Shown here: positions 36,301 through 43,947 of the stretch, in pieces
How positions within the stretch are numbered: position 1 is the stretch's first letter
Layout of the letters: each line of letters begins with the position of its first letter
Translations under genes and position numbers: made by a program
From: Phycisphaerales bacterium
GTDB taxonomy: Bacteria > Planctomycetota > Phycisphaerae > Phycisphaerales > UBA1924
DNA: 64,000 bases
NCBI GenBank assembly: GCA_905339235.1
Contig: CAJPFG010000004.1
Location: 1-64,000 of the forward strand
Reading direction: 5' to 3'
The notes under the pieces: generated by a model
The model's input: only the letters and a program-made list of their open reading frames with translations
The model's database searches: none
Told to the model about the DNA's origin: nothing

Positions 36301-37189
36301 GCTGAGCCAGCCGGGGGTGGACGTCAAGGAGGGCGACTTCCTGCTCGCGGTGAACGGCGTTCCGGTAGACACCACGCGCGACCCGTGGGCCGCCCTGGTC
36401 GGCACGGCCGGACAGGTGGTGTCGCTCACGGTCAACGCGGCTCCCGCCATGGACGGGAAGGAGCGCGAGGTGCTCGTCAAGCCCGCCTCGAGCGAATCCA
36501 CGCTGCGGTACCGGGCGTACATCGAGTCCAAGCGCGCCTACGTCGCGGAGAAATCCGGCGGCACGATCGGCTACATCTACGTGCCCAACACAGGCGTTGA
36601 CGGTCAGAACGATCTCTACCGGCAGTTCTTCGGCCAGCGGGGCACGCAGGCTCTGATCATCGACGAACGGTGGAACGGCGGCGGACAGATTCCCACCCGC
36701 TTCATCGAGTTGCTCAACCGCCCCACCACCAACTTCTGGGCGCGGCGGGAAGGCATCGACTGGCCCTGGCCGCCGGACGCCCACTGGGGGCCCAAGTGCA
36801 TGCTCATCAACGGCCTGGCCGGCAGCGGCGGGGACATGTTCCCGTGGCTCTTCCGGCACAACAAACTCGGGCCGCTGATCGGGATGCGCACGTGGGGCGG
36901 CCTGGTGGGGATCTCGGGGAATCCGGCGTTTGTGGACGGGGGCACCATCACCGTGCCCACGTTCGGCTTCTATGAAGCCGACGGCACGTGGGGCGTGGAG
37001 GGCCACGGCACCGACGCGGACATCGAGGTGATCGACGACCCAGCGCTAATGACCAACGGCGGCGACCCCCAACTCGACCGCGCTATTGCCGAGATGCAGC
37101 GGGCGGTCAAGGAAAAGCCGTTCGTGCGCCCGGCGCGGCCCGCGAGCCCCAACCGCAAGGGGATGGGAATCGAGCCCAAGGACAAATAG
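33329..37189 (+). CDS. tricorn protease homologue (S41)
   Basis: 1286 residues from a GTG with AGGAG seven bases upstream. Signal peptide ending VLGQVA, so exported. Two beta-propeller regions (FSPDGKSIAFGG; WSPDGKLIAYFS; SSDSKWIAY) gate the active site; then a PDZ domain (DVKEGDFLLAVNGVPVD) and the S41 core with the catalytic serine in LAGSGGDMF and the downstream glutamate in WGVEGHGTDADIEV. Unusual for the family are two Lys/Asp/Glu-rich linkers (residues about 395-445 and 595-640), the second followed by a 90-residue beta domain (TGTWSGTAKG ... GTWEAGEDKG). Tricorn degrades oligopeptides left by larger proteases, consistent with the peptidases around it. Confidence 0.92.
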   Translation: MKTSQLRCAGAWSVVAAAGAASSVLGQVAPHAGMLRWPDVSATHIVFSYANDLWIVPRAGGMAAPLASPPGAESYPKFSPDGKSIAFGGNYDGSRDLYTIPVEGGVPTRVTYHPAGEALCDWTPDGAALHFTSNGLSGLGRQTWAFTVPASGGMFERLPVPYSGFGAISPDGTWLAYTPHSTDTRTWKRYRGGMATDIWLFNLKDNTSKRITNWEGTDTLPMWVPGGDGRVVYYLSDQGPEHRLNIWSCTVGTGERTQVTKFTDDDVRWPSMGPGANKKGEIVFQLGASLMLLDLGTAKSAEVKVTIPGDRPKLKVRNVDTSSSVSGASISPSGKRVAIEARGDVWSAPAKEGVIRNLTRTDGIAERSPSWSPDGKLIAYFSDETGENELWVRASDAKPPEKKDDKKDEKKEDKSDDAKGNDKPADEAAQDETPKPEPKPQPRKLTNLGAGYRFGPTWSPDSKMIAFTDQGGRIFVSVVESGETKELDKDPWMNGPGLSWSSDSKWIAYTRSDEGNGNGVVWIADAKSGEKHQITTGMFAAAAPAFDRKGDWLFYRSALAVNNPEYSDLDSTYAYRESEVILMTPLRKDVKSPFLPKSDEETLKKDDAKKDDKKKDEAKKDEKKDEEKKNGDDKKQDAKPDDGVTGTWSGTAKGNSPEMAAGLPFTMTLNLEEGGALNGTINSVMGGGPITGHYDKASGEITFSFSMGEAQISLKGKVANGEASGTWEAGEDKGDWTAKRSSDQPEDKKDGDGEKKDEAAKEVKIDFDGMEGRSIQLPIQAGNFGGMAVADGEKLIFSRQASRSGSDNGIRVYEYAADEKEEKAVTGGGGWELSADGKKLLVTRGDSIVIHDASAGGGKAQNVSTKGMTAQIDPRREWKQIFDDAWRIMRDYFYEPTMHGVDWAGMKKHYGAMLEDAASREDVNWIISEMISELNIGHAYLGNPGDVEGQPSVGVGMLGCDFALEKTDAGSGYKITKIYSGGVWDADARGPLSQPGVDVKEGDFLLAVNGVPVDTTRDPWAALVGTAGQVVSLTVNAAPAMDGKEREVLVKPASSESTLRYRAYIESKRAYVAEKSGGTIGYIYVPNTGVDGQNDLYRQFFGQRGTQALIIDERWNGGGQIPTRFIELLNRPTTNFWARREGIDWPWPPDAHWGPKCMLINGLAGSGGDMFPWLFRHNKLGPLIGMRTWGGLVGISGNPAFVDGGTITVPTFGFYEADGTWGVEGHGTDADIEVIDDPALMTNGGDPQLDRAIAEMQRAVKEKPFVRPARPASPNRKGMGIEPKDK

Positions 37190-37280
37190 GCCCCCGCGGC
37201 CTAAACCACGCCGCCCGGCCCCCTTGCGCCCACGGACCCTCTCCGTGCATTTGGCGGGCTTGACTTCGGCGGCGGGCGTG

Positions 37281-37308
37281 TCAAACATCTGTTTGAAATA
37301 GGTGTTTG
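37281..37308 (+). promoter_or_regulatory. candidate TetR operator
   Basis: TCAAAC-ATCT-GTTTGA (37281-37296) is a perfect inverted repeat, and a third half-site GTTTG follows at 37304-37308. A TTGACT box lies at 37260-37265, so the repeat would cover the -10 region of the efflux operon. Autoregulation by the TetR gene is inferred. Confidence 0.5.
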
Positions 37309-37310
37309 CC

Positions 37311-38000
37311 ATGAAGACCGCCGCCAAACCCCGCCGCCGTGCCGCTCCGCGCCATCCGGCCCACGACGCCGGCACACGCGACCGGATTCTCGAGGCCGCC
37401 GGGGAGGTCTTTGCGGCCGAGGGCTTCCGGCGCGCGACCGTCCGCGAAATCTGCGCCCGGGCCAAGGTCAACATCGCGGCGATCAACTATCACTTCGGCG
37501 ACAAGTACGAACTCTACCGCGAGGTCTTCAGCCATTTCGCGCGCGCCGGCATCGAGCAGTACCCGGTGACCTTCGACCCCGGGGGCAAGCCCGAGCCGCA
37601 GTTGCGGGCCTTCTGCCGCAACTTCACCCGCCGCCTGCTGGACCCCGGCCGCCCGGCGTGGCACGGAAGACTCATCGCACGCGAAATGGTCGAACCCACC
37701 CCGTTGCTCGACGAGATCGTCAAATCGTTCATGCGGCCGCAGTGGGAGACGATCCTGCGCATCGTGGCCGCCAATGTCGGGGCGCCCCCGGGGAGCGAGT
37801 TGGCGCGCCGGTGCGCGACGAGCCTGATCGGGCAGATGCTGTTCCAGCACAACTGCCGCGCCGTGATCGACCGTGTGCAGCCCGGGCAGGAGTACACGCC
37901 GGAGGAGAACGATCGTCGCGCGGCGTTTGTGGCGGAGTTCTCGCTGGCCGCGCTGAGGGCGCTCCGCGGGGCGGCGAAGCGCAAGGCGGTTGCCCGATGA
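37311..38000 (+). CDS. TetR/AcrR-type regulator (CerR-like C-terminus)
   Basis: 229 residues. N-terminal helix-turn-helix with GTRDRILEAAGEVFAAEGFRRATVREICARAKVNIAAINYHFGDK (seen as RILEAAGEVF and INYHFGDK), followed by the longer C-terminal domain GRLIAREMVEPTPLLDEIV typical of CerR/DUF1956 regulators, which in enterobacteria control adjacent ABC efflux pumps. First gene of the efflux operon; its stop overlaps the permease start (ATGA). Start set at ATG 37311; a GTG at 37302 is possible. It probably represses the operon until a toxic compound binds. Confidence 0.9.
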   Translation: MKTAAKPRRRAAPRHPAHDAGTRDRILEAAGEVFAAEGFRRATVREICARAKVNIAAINYHFGDKYELYREVFSHFARAGIEQYPVTFDPGGKPEPQLRAFCRNFTRRLLDPGRPAWHGRLIAREMVEPTPLLDEIVKSFMRPQWETILRIVAANVGAPPGSELARRCATSLIGQMLFQHNCRAVIDRVQPGQEYTPEENDRRAAFVAEFSLAALRALRGAAKRKAVAR

Positions 38001-39157
38001 TCCCCATCGCGCTCAAGATGCTCTTCCGCGACACCTCGAAGTTTTTCGGGATTGTGATGGGCGTGACGCTGGCCTCGATGGTTATCACCTGGCAGGGCTC
38101 GATCTTCATCGGGATCATGAGCCGCACCGTCGCGGTTATCTCCGACATGGGCGATCCGGACATCTGGGTGATGGACCCCAAGGTGCAGTACATCGACGAC
38201 GTCAAGCCGCTGATCACGACGGACCTGTACCGCGTGCGGGGCGTCGAGGGGGTGTCGTGGGCGTCGCCCTTGTACAAGGGCATGACGCGGGCCCGCATGG
38301 AGGACGGGCAGTTCCAGAACTGCAACCTGCTGGGGCTGGAGGACTCGACGCTCACGGGCGGGCCGCCGATCATGGTGGAGGGACGCATCGAGGACCTTCG
38401 AAGGGCGGACGGGGTGATCGTGGACGTGATCGGAGCGACGACGCGGCTGGCCAAGCGGCCGCGCGAGCCGGGGGCCGCGCCCACGCCGCTGAAGGTCGGC
38501 GACACGATGGAACTCAACGACCATCGGGCGGTGGTGGTCGGGATCTCCCGCAACATCCGGACGTTCCAGAGCCAGCCGGTGATCTACACGACCTACAGCC
38601 GGGCGACGACCTTCGTGCCCAACGAGCGCAAGATGCTCTCGTTCATCCTGGTAAAAGCGGCGCCGGGCGTGGCGCCCGCCGAGGTGTGCGACCGCATCGA
38701 GCGGGCCACTGGGCTGGCGGCCTACACGCGAGACGAGTTCAAGGGCCGCACGATCGATTATTTCCTGAAGAACACGGGCATTCCGATCAACTTCGGGATC
38801 GCGGTCGCCCTGGGGTTCTTCGTGGGCACGGTGATCACCGGCTTTATGTTCTTCAGTTTCACGGTGGACAACCTTCGCTACTTCGGCACGCTCAAGGCCA
38901 TGGGCTCGGGCGACGGGCGTCTGCTGGGGATGATCCTGATCCAGTCGCTCACGGTGAGCCTGCTGGGTTTCGGGCTGGGGCTGGGAATCTCGGCGGGGAT
39001 GGGCGCGATGACCAAGGACAGCGCCCTCGCGTTTCTGATGCCCTGGCAACTGCTCGTGGTTGCGCTGGGCGCCACCATTGTGATCTGCATGGCGTCGGCA
39101 ATGCTCAGCATCCGGCGCGTCGTGACGCTCGAACCGGCGATCGTGTTCAAGGGATAA
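37997..39157 (+). CDS. ABC transporter permease (MacB/FtsX-like)
   Basis: 386 residues. One N-terminal helix (FFGIVMGVTLASMVITWQ), a large periplasmic domain (about residues 45-260), and three C-terminal helices (GIAVALGFFVGTVITGFMFF; LLGMILIQSLTVSLLGFGLG; WQLLVVALGATIVICMASAM), the FtsX/MacB fold that moves substrates out of the periplasm through a mechanotransmission mechanism. Works with the ATPase, adaptor and outer-membrane factor that follow. The longer frame from 37658 is in an alternative frame of tetR and is not used. Confidence 0.9.
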   Translation: MIPIALKMLFRDTSKFFGIVMGVTLASMVITWQGSIFIGIMSRTVAVISDMGDPDIWVMDPKVQYIDDVKPLITTDLYRVRGVEGVSWASPLYKGMTRARMEDGQFQNCNLLGLEDSTLTGGPPIMVEGRIEDLRRADGVIVDVIGATTRLAKRPREPGAAPTPLKVGDTMELNDHRAVVVGISRNIRTFQSQPVIYTTYSRATTFVPNERKMLSFILVKAAPGVAPAEVCDRIERATGLAAYTRDEFKGRTIDYFLKNTGIPINFGIAVALGFFVGTVITGFMFFSFTVDNLRYFGTLKAMGSGDGRLLGMILIQSLTVSLLGFGLGLGISAGMGAMTKDSALAFLMPWQLLVVALGATIVICMASAMLSIRRVVTLEPAIVFKG

Positions 39158-39159
39158 GC

Positions 39160-39918
39160 ATGCGGGTTGACGCGACAGTTCAGGACGGGCAGAACATCGC
39201 GGTGCGCTGCCGCGGCGTGACCAAGACGTACGGCGCCGGCCCGTCGGCGGTCAAGGCGCTGCGCGGCGTGGACCTCGACGTTGAGCGGGGCGAGTTGCTG
39301 ATGCTGGTGGGCCCTTCCGGATGCGGCAAGACGACGCTTATTTCTGTCGTGGCCGGCGTGCTCAACCGCGACGGCGGCGAGTGCGAGGTACTGGGCGAGG
39401 ACTTCGCCCGGATCGGCCCCGCGGCCACCACGCGCTTTCGCGCCCGGAACGTCGGGTTTGTCTTCCAGGCGTTCAACCTGATCCCGACACTTACCGTCGC
39501 CGAGAATGTCGCGGTGCCGTTGCTGATCAACGGGGTGTCGCGGCGCGAGGCCATCGCCAAGGCGGCGGAAGTGCTGTCGCGCGTCGGGCTGGGCGACCGC
39601 ACGAACGACGTACCGACGCGTCTCTCGGGCGGGCAGCAGCAGCGCGTGGCGATCTCGCGGGCGCTGGTTCACGACCCCAAACTGATCGTCTGCGACGAGC
39701 CCACGAGCGCGCTGGACCATGCCACGGGCCAGCGAGTCATGGAACTGCTCCGCGAGGTGGCGGAGGGCCATGACCTGTCCCTGGTGGTCGTCACGCACGA
39801 CGCCCGGATCTTTGAGTTCGCCGATCGCATCGCCGAGATGGACGACGGACGCATCGTCCGCCTTTCGACGGGTCAGTCGCACAAGAAGGCCGAGCACGAA
39901 CTGCCGGTGGTGAAGTGA
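39160..39918 (+). CDS. ABC transporter ATP-binding protein (LolD/MacB type)
   Basis: 252 residues. Walker A GPSGCGKTT, signature LSGGQQQR, Walker B LIVCDEPTSALD, H-loop VVTHD: all complete. The sequence GFVFQAFNLIPTLTVAENV is typical of the MacB/LolD subfamily that partners FtsX-like permeases. It starts two bases after the permease stop and is followed after 13 bases by the adaptor. Provides the power stroke for the tripartite pump on the cytoplasmic face. Confidence 0.95.
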   Translation: MRVDATVQDGQNIAVRCRGVTKTYGAGPSAVKALRGVDLDVERGELLMLVGPSGCGKTTLISVVAGVLNRDGGECEVLGEDFARIGPAATTRFRARNVGFVFQAFNLIPTLTVAENVAVPLLINGVSRREAIAKAAEVLSRVGLGDRTNDVPTRLSGGQQQRVAISRALVHDPKLIVCDEPTSALDHATGQRVMELLREVAEGHDLSLVVVTHDARIFEFADRIAEMDDGRIVRLSTGQSHKKAEHELPVVK

Positions 39919-39931
39919 CTGGAGACTTGTC

Positions 39932-41029
39932 ATGCTGAGAACCTACCTGATTCCGCTGCTCGCAATCGCCGGTGTTTCCTTCGCGATCGTGACGGTCGTG
40001 AAGGGCAGCCGCCCCCAGGCGGCGCAGCCGCCCGTGATCGAGCCTCCGCAGGCGCCCTTCGATTCGTTCGTCGCGGGCTCGGGGCTGGTGGAGACCAGTT
40101 CGCAGAATATCGCGATCGGCTCGCCCATCGGCGCGGTGGTCGCACGGGTGGGAGTGAAGGTGGGGCAGGATGTGAGGGCGGGGGAGGCGCTGTTTGAACT
40201 GGATTCCCGCGAACTGCGGGCCGCGCTGGGAGAGCGCGAGGCGGCGGTCGAAGTCTCCGAGCGGGCGCTGTCGCGGCTGCGTTCGGGCACCCGGCCGGAG
40301 ATGCTCCCGGCGGCCCGCGCGAAGGTGCTGGAAGCGCAGACCTCTCTGGCGGATCAGGAGGACCGCCTGCGGCGCTGGGAAAAGATCTCCGACCCGCGGG
40401 CCCGGAGCGAGGACGAAATCGCTCGCCAGAGATTTGCGGTGCAGTCGGCCCAGGCTCGTCTGGCCGTCGTGAACTCCGATCTCGCGCTGCTGGAGGCCGG
40501 CTCGTGGTCTCACGATATCGAAGTGGCGGAATCGCAGGTCCGGCAGGCCCGCGCGGCCGCGGAAACCACCCGCACCGAGATCGAGCGTCGCACGATCCGC
40601 GCCCCCATCGACGGGCGAGTGCTGCAGGTCAACGTGCGGCCCGGCGAGTTCGCGCCCGCGGGCATCGTGCAGATCCCGCTGATCATGATGGGCTCGGTCA
40701 CGCCCCTTCACGTTCGCGTGGATGTGGACGAGAACGACGCGTGGCGGGTGAGGGCCGGGTCCAAGGCCACGGCGTACGCGCGCGGCAACAAGGACATCAG
40801 CACGCCGCTGGAGTTCGTACGGTTCGAGCCGTACGTTATCCCCAAGCGGTCGCTGACCGGCGAAAGCACGGAGCGCGTGGATACGCGCGTGCTGCAGGTG
40901 ATTTTCAGTTTCGACGGGTCGGGCCTGCCGCTTTTCGTCGGGCAGCAGGTAGACGTGTTCATCGAGGCGCCGCCCATCCGCCGCGCCGAGCCAACTTCAT
41001 CGTCCGCCGTACAAAGGGACAGACAATGA
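39932..41029 (+). CDS. HlyD-family periplasmic adaptor
   Basis: 365 residues. One N-terminal membrane anchor (LIPLLAIAGVSFAIVTVV), a split lipoyl/barrel-sandwich domain (GAVVARVGVKVGQDVRAGEALFELD), a coiled-coil hairpin at about residues 90-200 and a C-terminal beta domain. It joins the inner-membrane ABC permease to the outer-membrane factor encoded next; the stop overlaps that gene's ATG. The lipoyl second half reads RTIRAPIDGRVLQVNVRPGE. Confidence 0.92.
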   Translation: MLRTYLIPLLAIAGVSFAIVTVVKGSRPQAAQPPVIEPPQAPFDSFVAGSGLVETSSQNIAIGSPIGAVVARVGVKVGQDVRAGEALFELDSRELRAALGEREAAVEVSERALSRLRSGTRPEMLPAARAKVLEAQTSLADQEDRLRRWEKISDPRARSEDEIARQRFAVQSAQARLAVVNSDLALLEAGSWSHDIEVAESQVRQARAAAETTRTEIERRTIRAPIDGRVLQVNVRPGEFAPAGIVQIPLIMMGSVTPLHVRVDVDENDAWRVRAGSKATAYARGNKDISTPLEFVRFEPYVIPKRSLTGESTERVDTRVLQVIFSFDGSGLPLFVGQQVDVFIEAPPIRRAEPTSSSAVQRDRQ

Positions 41030-42525
41030 CCTCGCTCAACTCGCGATTCTCACGGAGTGTGTATCCGGCCGGTGCGGCCCTGGCCATGCTCGGCCTTGCC
41101 GGCTGCCGGGTGGGACCCGACTACCAGCAGCGGCAGGCCAAGGCCCCCGACGCGTACTCGAGCCTCACCGACCCCGATGCGTCGCTGGGAGTGAAGCCCG
41201 TGGCGGGCGCTGCGGACCCCGCCGCGCTGGCGGCCTGGTGGGGCGTCTTCGGCGACACGACGCTGGATTCGCTTGTCTCCCGGGCGGTTGAAGGGAATCT
41301 CGACCTGCGGCTGGCCCGCGCCCGGGTTCGGGAGGCCCGAGCGCTGCGGGGCGTCGCCGATTCGACCGTGCTCCCGACTGTGGATGCCAGTGGCGGCGTC
41401 ACACGCAGCCAGCGCAGCGGCACCGTGCGCAACTCCTTCGGGAGTGACGACGCCACGACGCTCTGGGATGTCGGCCTCGACGCGTCATGGGAAATCGACG
41501 TTTTCGGCGGGAAGCGCCGCGGGATCGAGGCCGCGCAGGGTGATCTTGAGGCGGCGGTTGAAGATCAGCGTGCGGTGCTGGTGACGCTGGCGGCGGAGGT
41601 TGCGCGGAACTACAATGAGTTGCGCGGATTTCAGCGGCGGATCGTCGTGACGGAGCAGACGATCCGCGCCGCGCAGGAAACCCTGGAACTCACCGAATCC
41701 CGCAGCCGCGCCGGGCTCTCCGCCGAGATCGAAACCGAGCAGTCGCGAGCGCAACTCGCGACGCGGCAGAGCCAGTTGCCGTCGCTGCGCTCGGCGGCTC
41801 ATGCCGCGGCATTCCGGCTGAGTGTGCTGCTGGGCCAATCGCCCGGCGCCCTGCTGGCGGAACTGGATCAGGCGGGCACCATTCCCAAGCCCCCGGCGGA
41901 GATTCCCGTCGGGCTCCCCTCCGAACTGCTCACTCGCCGGCCCGACGTTCGGCGCGCCGAGCGCCAACTCGCGGCGGCGACCGCCCGCATCGGCGTCGAG
42001 GAGTCGGAGTTGTACCCCAAGTTCACGTTGACGGGCGCGCTGGGACTCCAGAGCGGCGAACTCGCGAGCCTGCCTGATACCTCGAGCCGCGCCTGGTCGA
42101 TCGGGCCCACGGTGCGATGGCGGCTGTTCGATCGCCGGGCGATTCATCAGCGCATCGCCGCGGCCGATGCGCGGGCCGAGCAGGCGTTGATCGCCTACGA
42201 CCAGACGATGCTTACTTCGCTCGAAGAGGTCGAGAACGCCCTCACGGGGCTTGTGGAGGAGCAGGCACGGTGGAAGCGTCTGGATGAAGCGGTGACCGCG
42301 AGCCGTCGGGCGGTGAATCTGGCGAACGAACGCTACAGGAGCGGAATCGGCGATTTCCTGACGGTGCTCGTCAACCAGCGCGAGTTGTACGACCGCGAAG
42401 ACCAACTGGTGCAGAGCGAGGCTTCGGTGACGCGGAACGTGATCGCGCTTTATAAGGCACTGGGGGGGGGATGGGCGCAGGCGGACCCTGCGGTGTCGCA
42501 GCCCACGGAGCCCTTGCCGAAGTAA
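41026..42525 (+). CDS. outer-membrane efflux lipoprotein (NodT/OprM type)
   Basis: 499 residues. Lipobox LAGC near residue 25, the family opening CRVGPDYQ, and paired alpha-hairpin domains with the WWGVFGDTTLDSLVSRA and RPDVRRAERQLAAATARIGV signatures of RND/ABC outer-membrane factors. It forms the exit channel of the pump encoded by the preceding three genes (ATGA overlap with the adaptor). Stop lies seven bases from the convergent porin gene. Confidence 0.93.
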   Translation: MTSLNSRFSRSVYPAGAALAMLGLAGCRVGPDYQQRQAKAPDAYSSLTDPDASLGVKPVAGAADPAALAAWWGVFGDTTLDSLVSRAVEGNLDLRLARARVREARALRGVADSTVLPTVDASGGVTRSQRSGTVRNSFGSDDATTLWDVGLDASWEIDVFGGKRRGIEAAQGDLEAAVEDQRAVLVTLAAEVARNYNELRGFQRRIVVTEQTIRAAQETLELTESRSRAGLSAEIETEQSRAQLATRQSQLPSLRSAAHAAAFRLSVLLGQSPGALLAELDQAGTIPKPPAEIPVGLPSELLTRRPDVRRAERQLAAATARIGVEESELYPKFTLTGALGLQSGELASLPDTSSRAWSIGPTVRWRLFDRRAIHQRIAAADARAEQALIAYDQTMLTSLEEVENALTGLVEEQARWKRLDEAVTASRRAVNLANERYRSGIGDFLTVLVNQRELYDREDQLVQSEASVTRNVIALYKALGGGWAQADPAVSQPTEPLPK

Positions 42526-42531
42526 TCGCCG

Positions 42532-43809
42532 TTAGAAGAGCACTTCAAACTCCAACTGCCCCACCACCGCGTCGTTGATCGACGGGTCGCCCGACGGATT
42601 GATGATCACCTGCAGGTCCGGCGTGATGCTCATGCTGGGCGTTAGGACGATCTTGTAGTACAACTCGATCGCCGTCTCGTTGTCGGGATAGGGCGTGCCC
42701 TCCTCATCCGTGAGGTCGATCCAGGAGACGTACATCCCCGTCGAGTCGCTGTCGCGCGACGGGCATGGCCCGCGCCACACCACCCCGGCCGCGGCGTGGC
42801 AGGTGACGTCGCCGGAATCGCACCACGATACCTGCCCGAAGCCGTAGAGGCCGCGGTCGGAGTCTTCGCCCGCACGCGCGGGGCTCCAGAACTGCTGCTC
42901 GGCGAGCGCGTAGACGCCGAACGACCCATCATTCACAGAGCCGTCGTACGCCGCGACCTGAGCCGTGGAGTGGTGAGCGCCTACGGCGAAGCGCCCACCG
43001 CCCATTCCCGCGGCTTCGCTCCAGCGCACCCCGGCCTCGCCGATGAAGAACCACGACGCGCTGAGGTCGTCCTCGAACGCGGTGTCCGGCGCCCGGTTGC
43101 CGGTGGGGATGCCGTCCAGCAGCGCACCGTCGAACACGCCCGCGCCCACGTACCAGCGCTCCGATGGATAGGCAAATCCCAACACGCCCATCGCGGGATC
43201 GGGGTAGGTCGGCAGGCCCATGATCGTCGGGGGTGTGTAGGCGCTGGAGTGCAGGAAGTCGTCCGCCTGCTCGGGGAGTGCAAACTCGTAGTACGCGTCG
43301 ATCTTCCCGACCTTGACGCGGAACGTGCCCTCCGCGAACTCGTGCTGGTACCAGACCTCGGCCAACTGCCCGCCGTTACGGCCGGTCTCGAGCATCGAGA
43401 ACCACTGCCAGTCGTTGACATCGCGCGACCCGCCCCGCATCGACGCGGCGTAGAAGTCCGCGTAGAACGTGCCGCCTTTCAGGCCGAAGGCTGTTTCTGT
43501 ATCTAGTGCGGCGTTCAGGTCGAAAAGGTGCCGCGATGAGGCGACGTTCCGCAAACCCCCCGACCAGACGCTCGACCAGTGAACCGTGTACGACGCGCCG
43601 ATCGTGAGCCCGTGTTCCTCGAGTTTAGTGCGCGCTCCGGCCCAGTCGCCGGTCGCTCGCTCCCACTCGCTCCACGGCTTGCCGCCGAACCACTCGCGGG
43701 GCGCTTCCTCCGCGGTGGACTCGGAGTTCTCGGCGGGCGCAGCCGTCGGTTGGCCGCACGCGGTTGAGGCCGCGAGCGCGATCATCGGCAGTGATGTTCG
43801 AAGTGCCAT
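42532..43809 (-). CDS. OprB-family carbohydrate-selective porin
   Basis: 425 residues from the ATG at 43809. Signal peptide ending AASTACGQ, then the OprB start WERATGDWAGARTKLEEHGLTIGASYT, repeated strands with aromatic girdles, and the family end LQVIINPSGDPSINDAVVGQLEFEVLF with a C-terminal phenylalanine as expected for an outer-membrane barrel. OprB porins let glucose and other sugars cross the outer membrane. It faces the efflux operon tail to tail. Confidence 0.9.
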   Translation of the reverse strand: MALRTSLPMIALAASTACGQPTAAPAENSESTAEEAPREWFGGKPWSEWERATGDWAGARTKLEEHGLTIGASYTVHWSSVWSGGLRNVASSRHLFDLNAALDTETAFGLKGGTFYADFYAASMRGGSRDVNDWQWFSMLETGRNGGQLAEVWYQHEFAEGTFRVKVGKIDAYYEFALPEQADDFLHSSAYTPPTIMGLPTYPDPAMGVLGFAYPSERWYVGAGVFDGALLDGIPTGNRAPDTAFEDDLSASWFFIGEAGVRWSEAAGMGGGRFAVGAHHSTAQVAAYDGSVNDGSFGVYALAEQQFWSPARAGEDSDRGLYGFGQVSWCDSGDVTCHAAAGVVWRGPCPSRDSDSTGMYVSWIDLTDEEGTPYPDNETAIELYYKIVLTPSMSITPDLQVIINPSGDPSINDAVVGQLEFEVLF

Positions 43810-43947
43810 GAATGGATGCTCCGCGGTTGAAGCAGCCATCGGCCCTGACGCGCTGTGACTTCGATGCGTCTGAAAACCTTGGTCGCTATTCCGCACCTTC
43901 AGGTGCAGGATAACGTCCGACGATCAGGCCGGTAAGAACCAAGGAAA

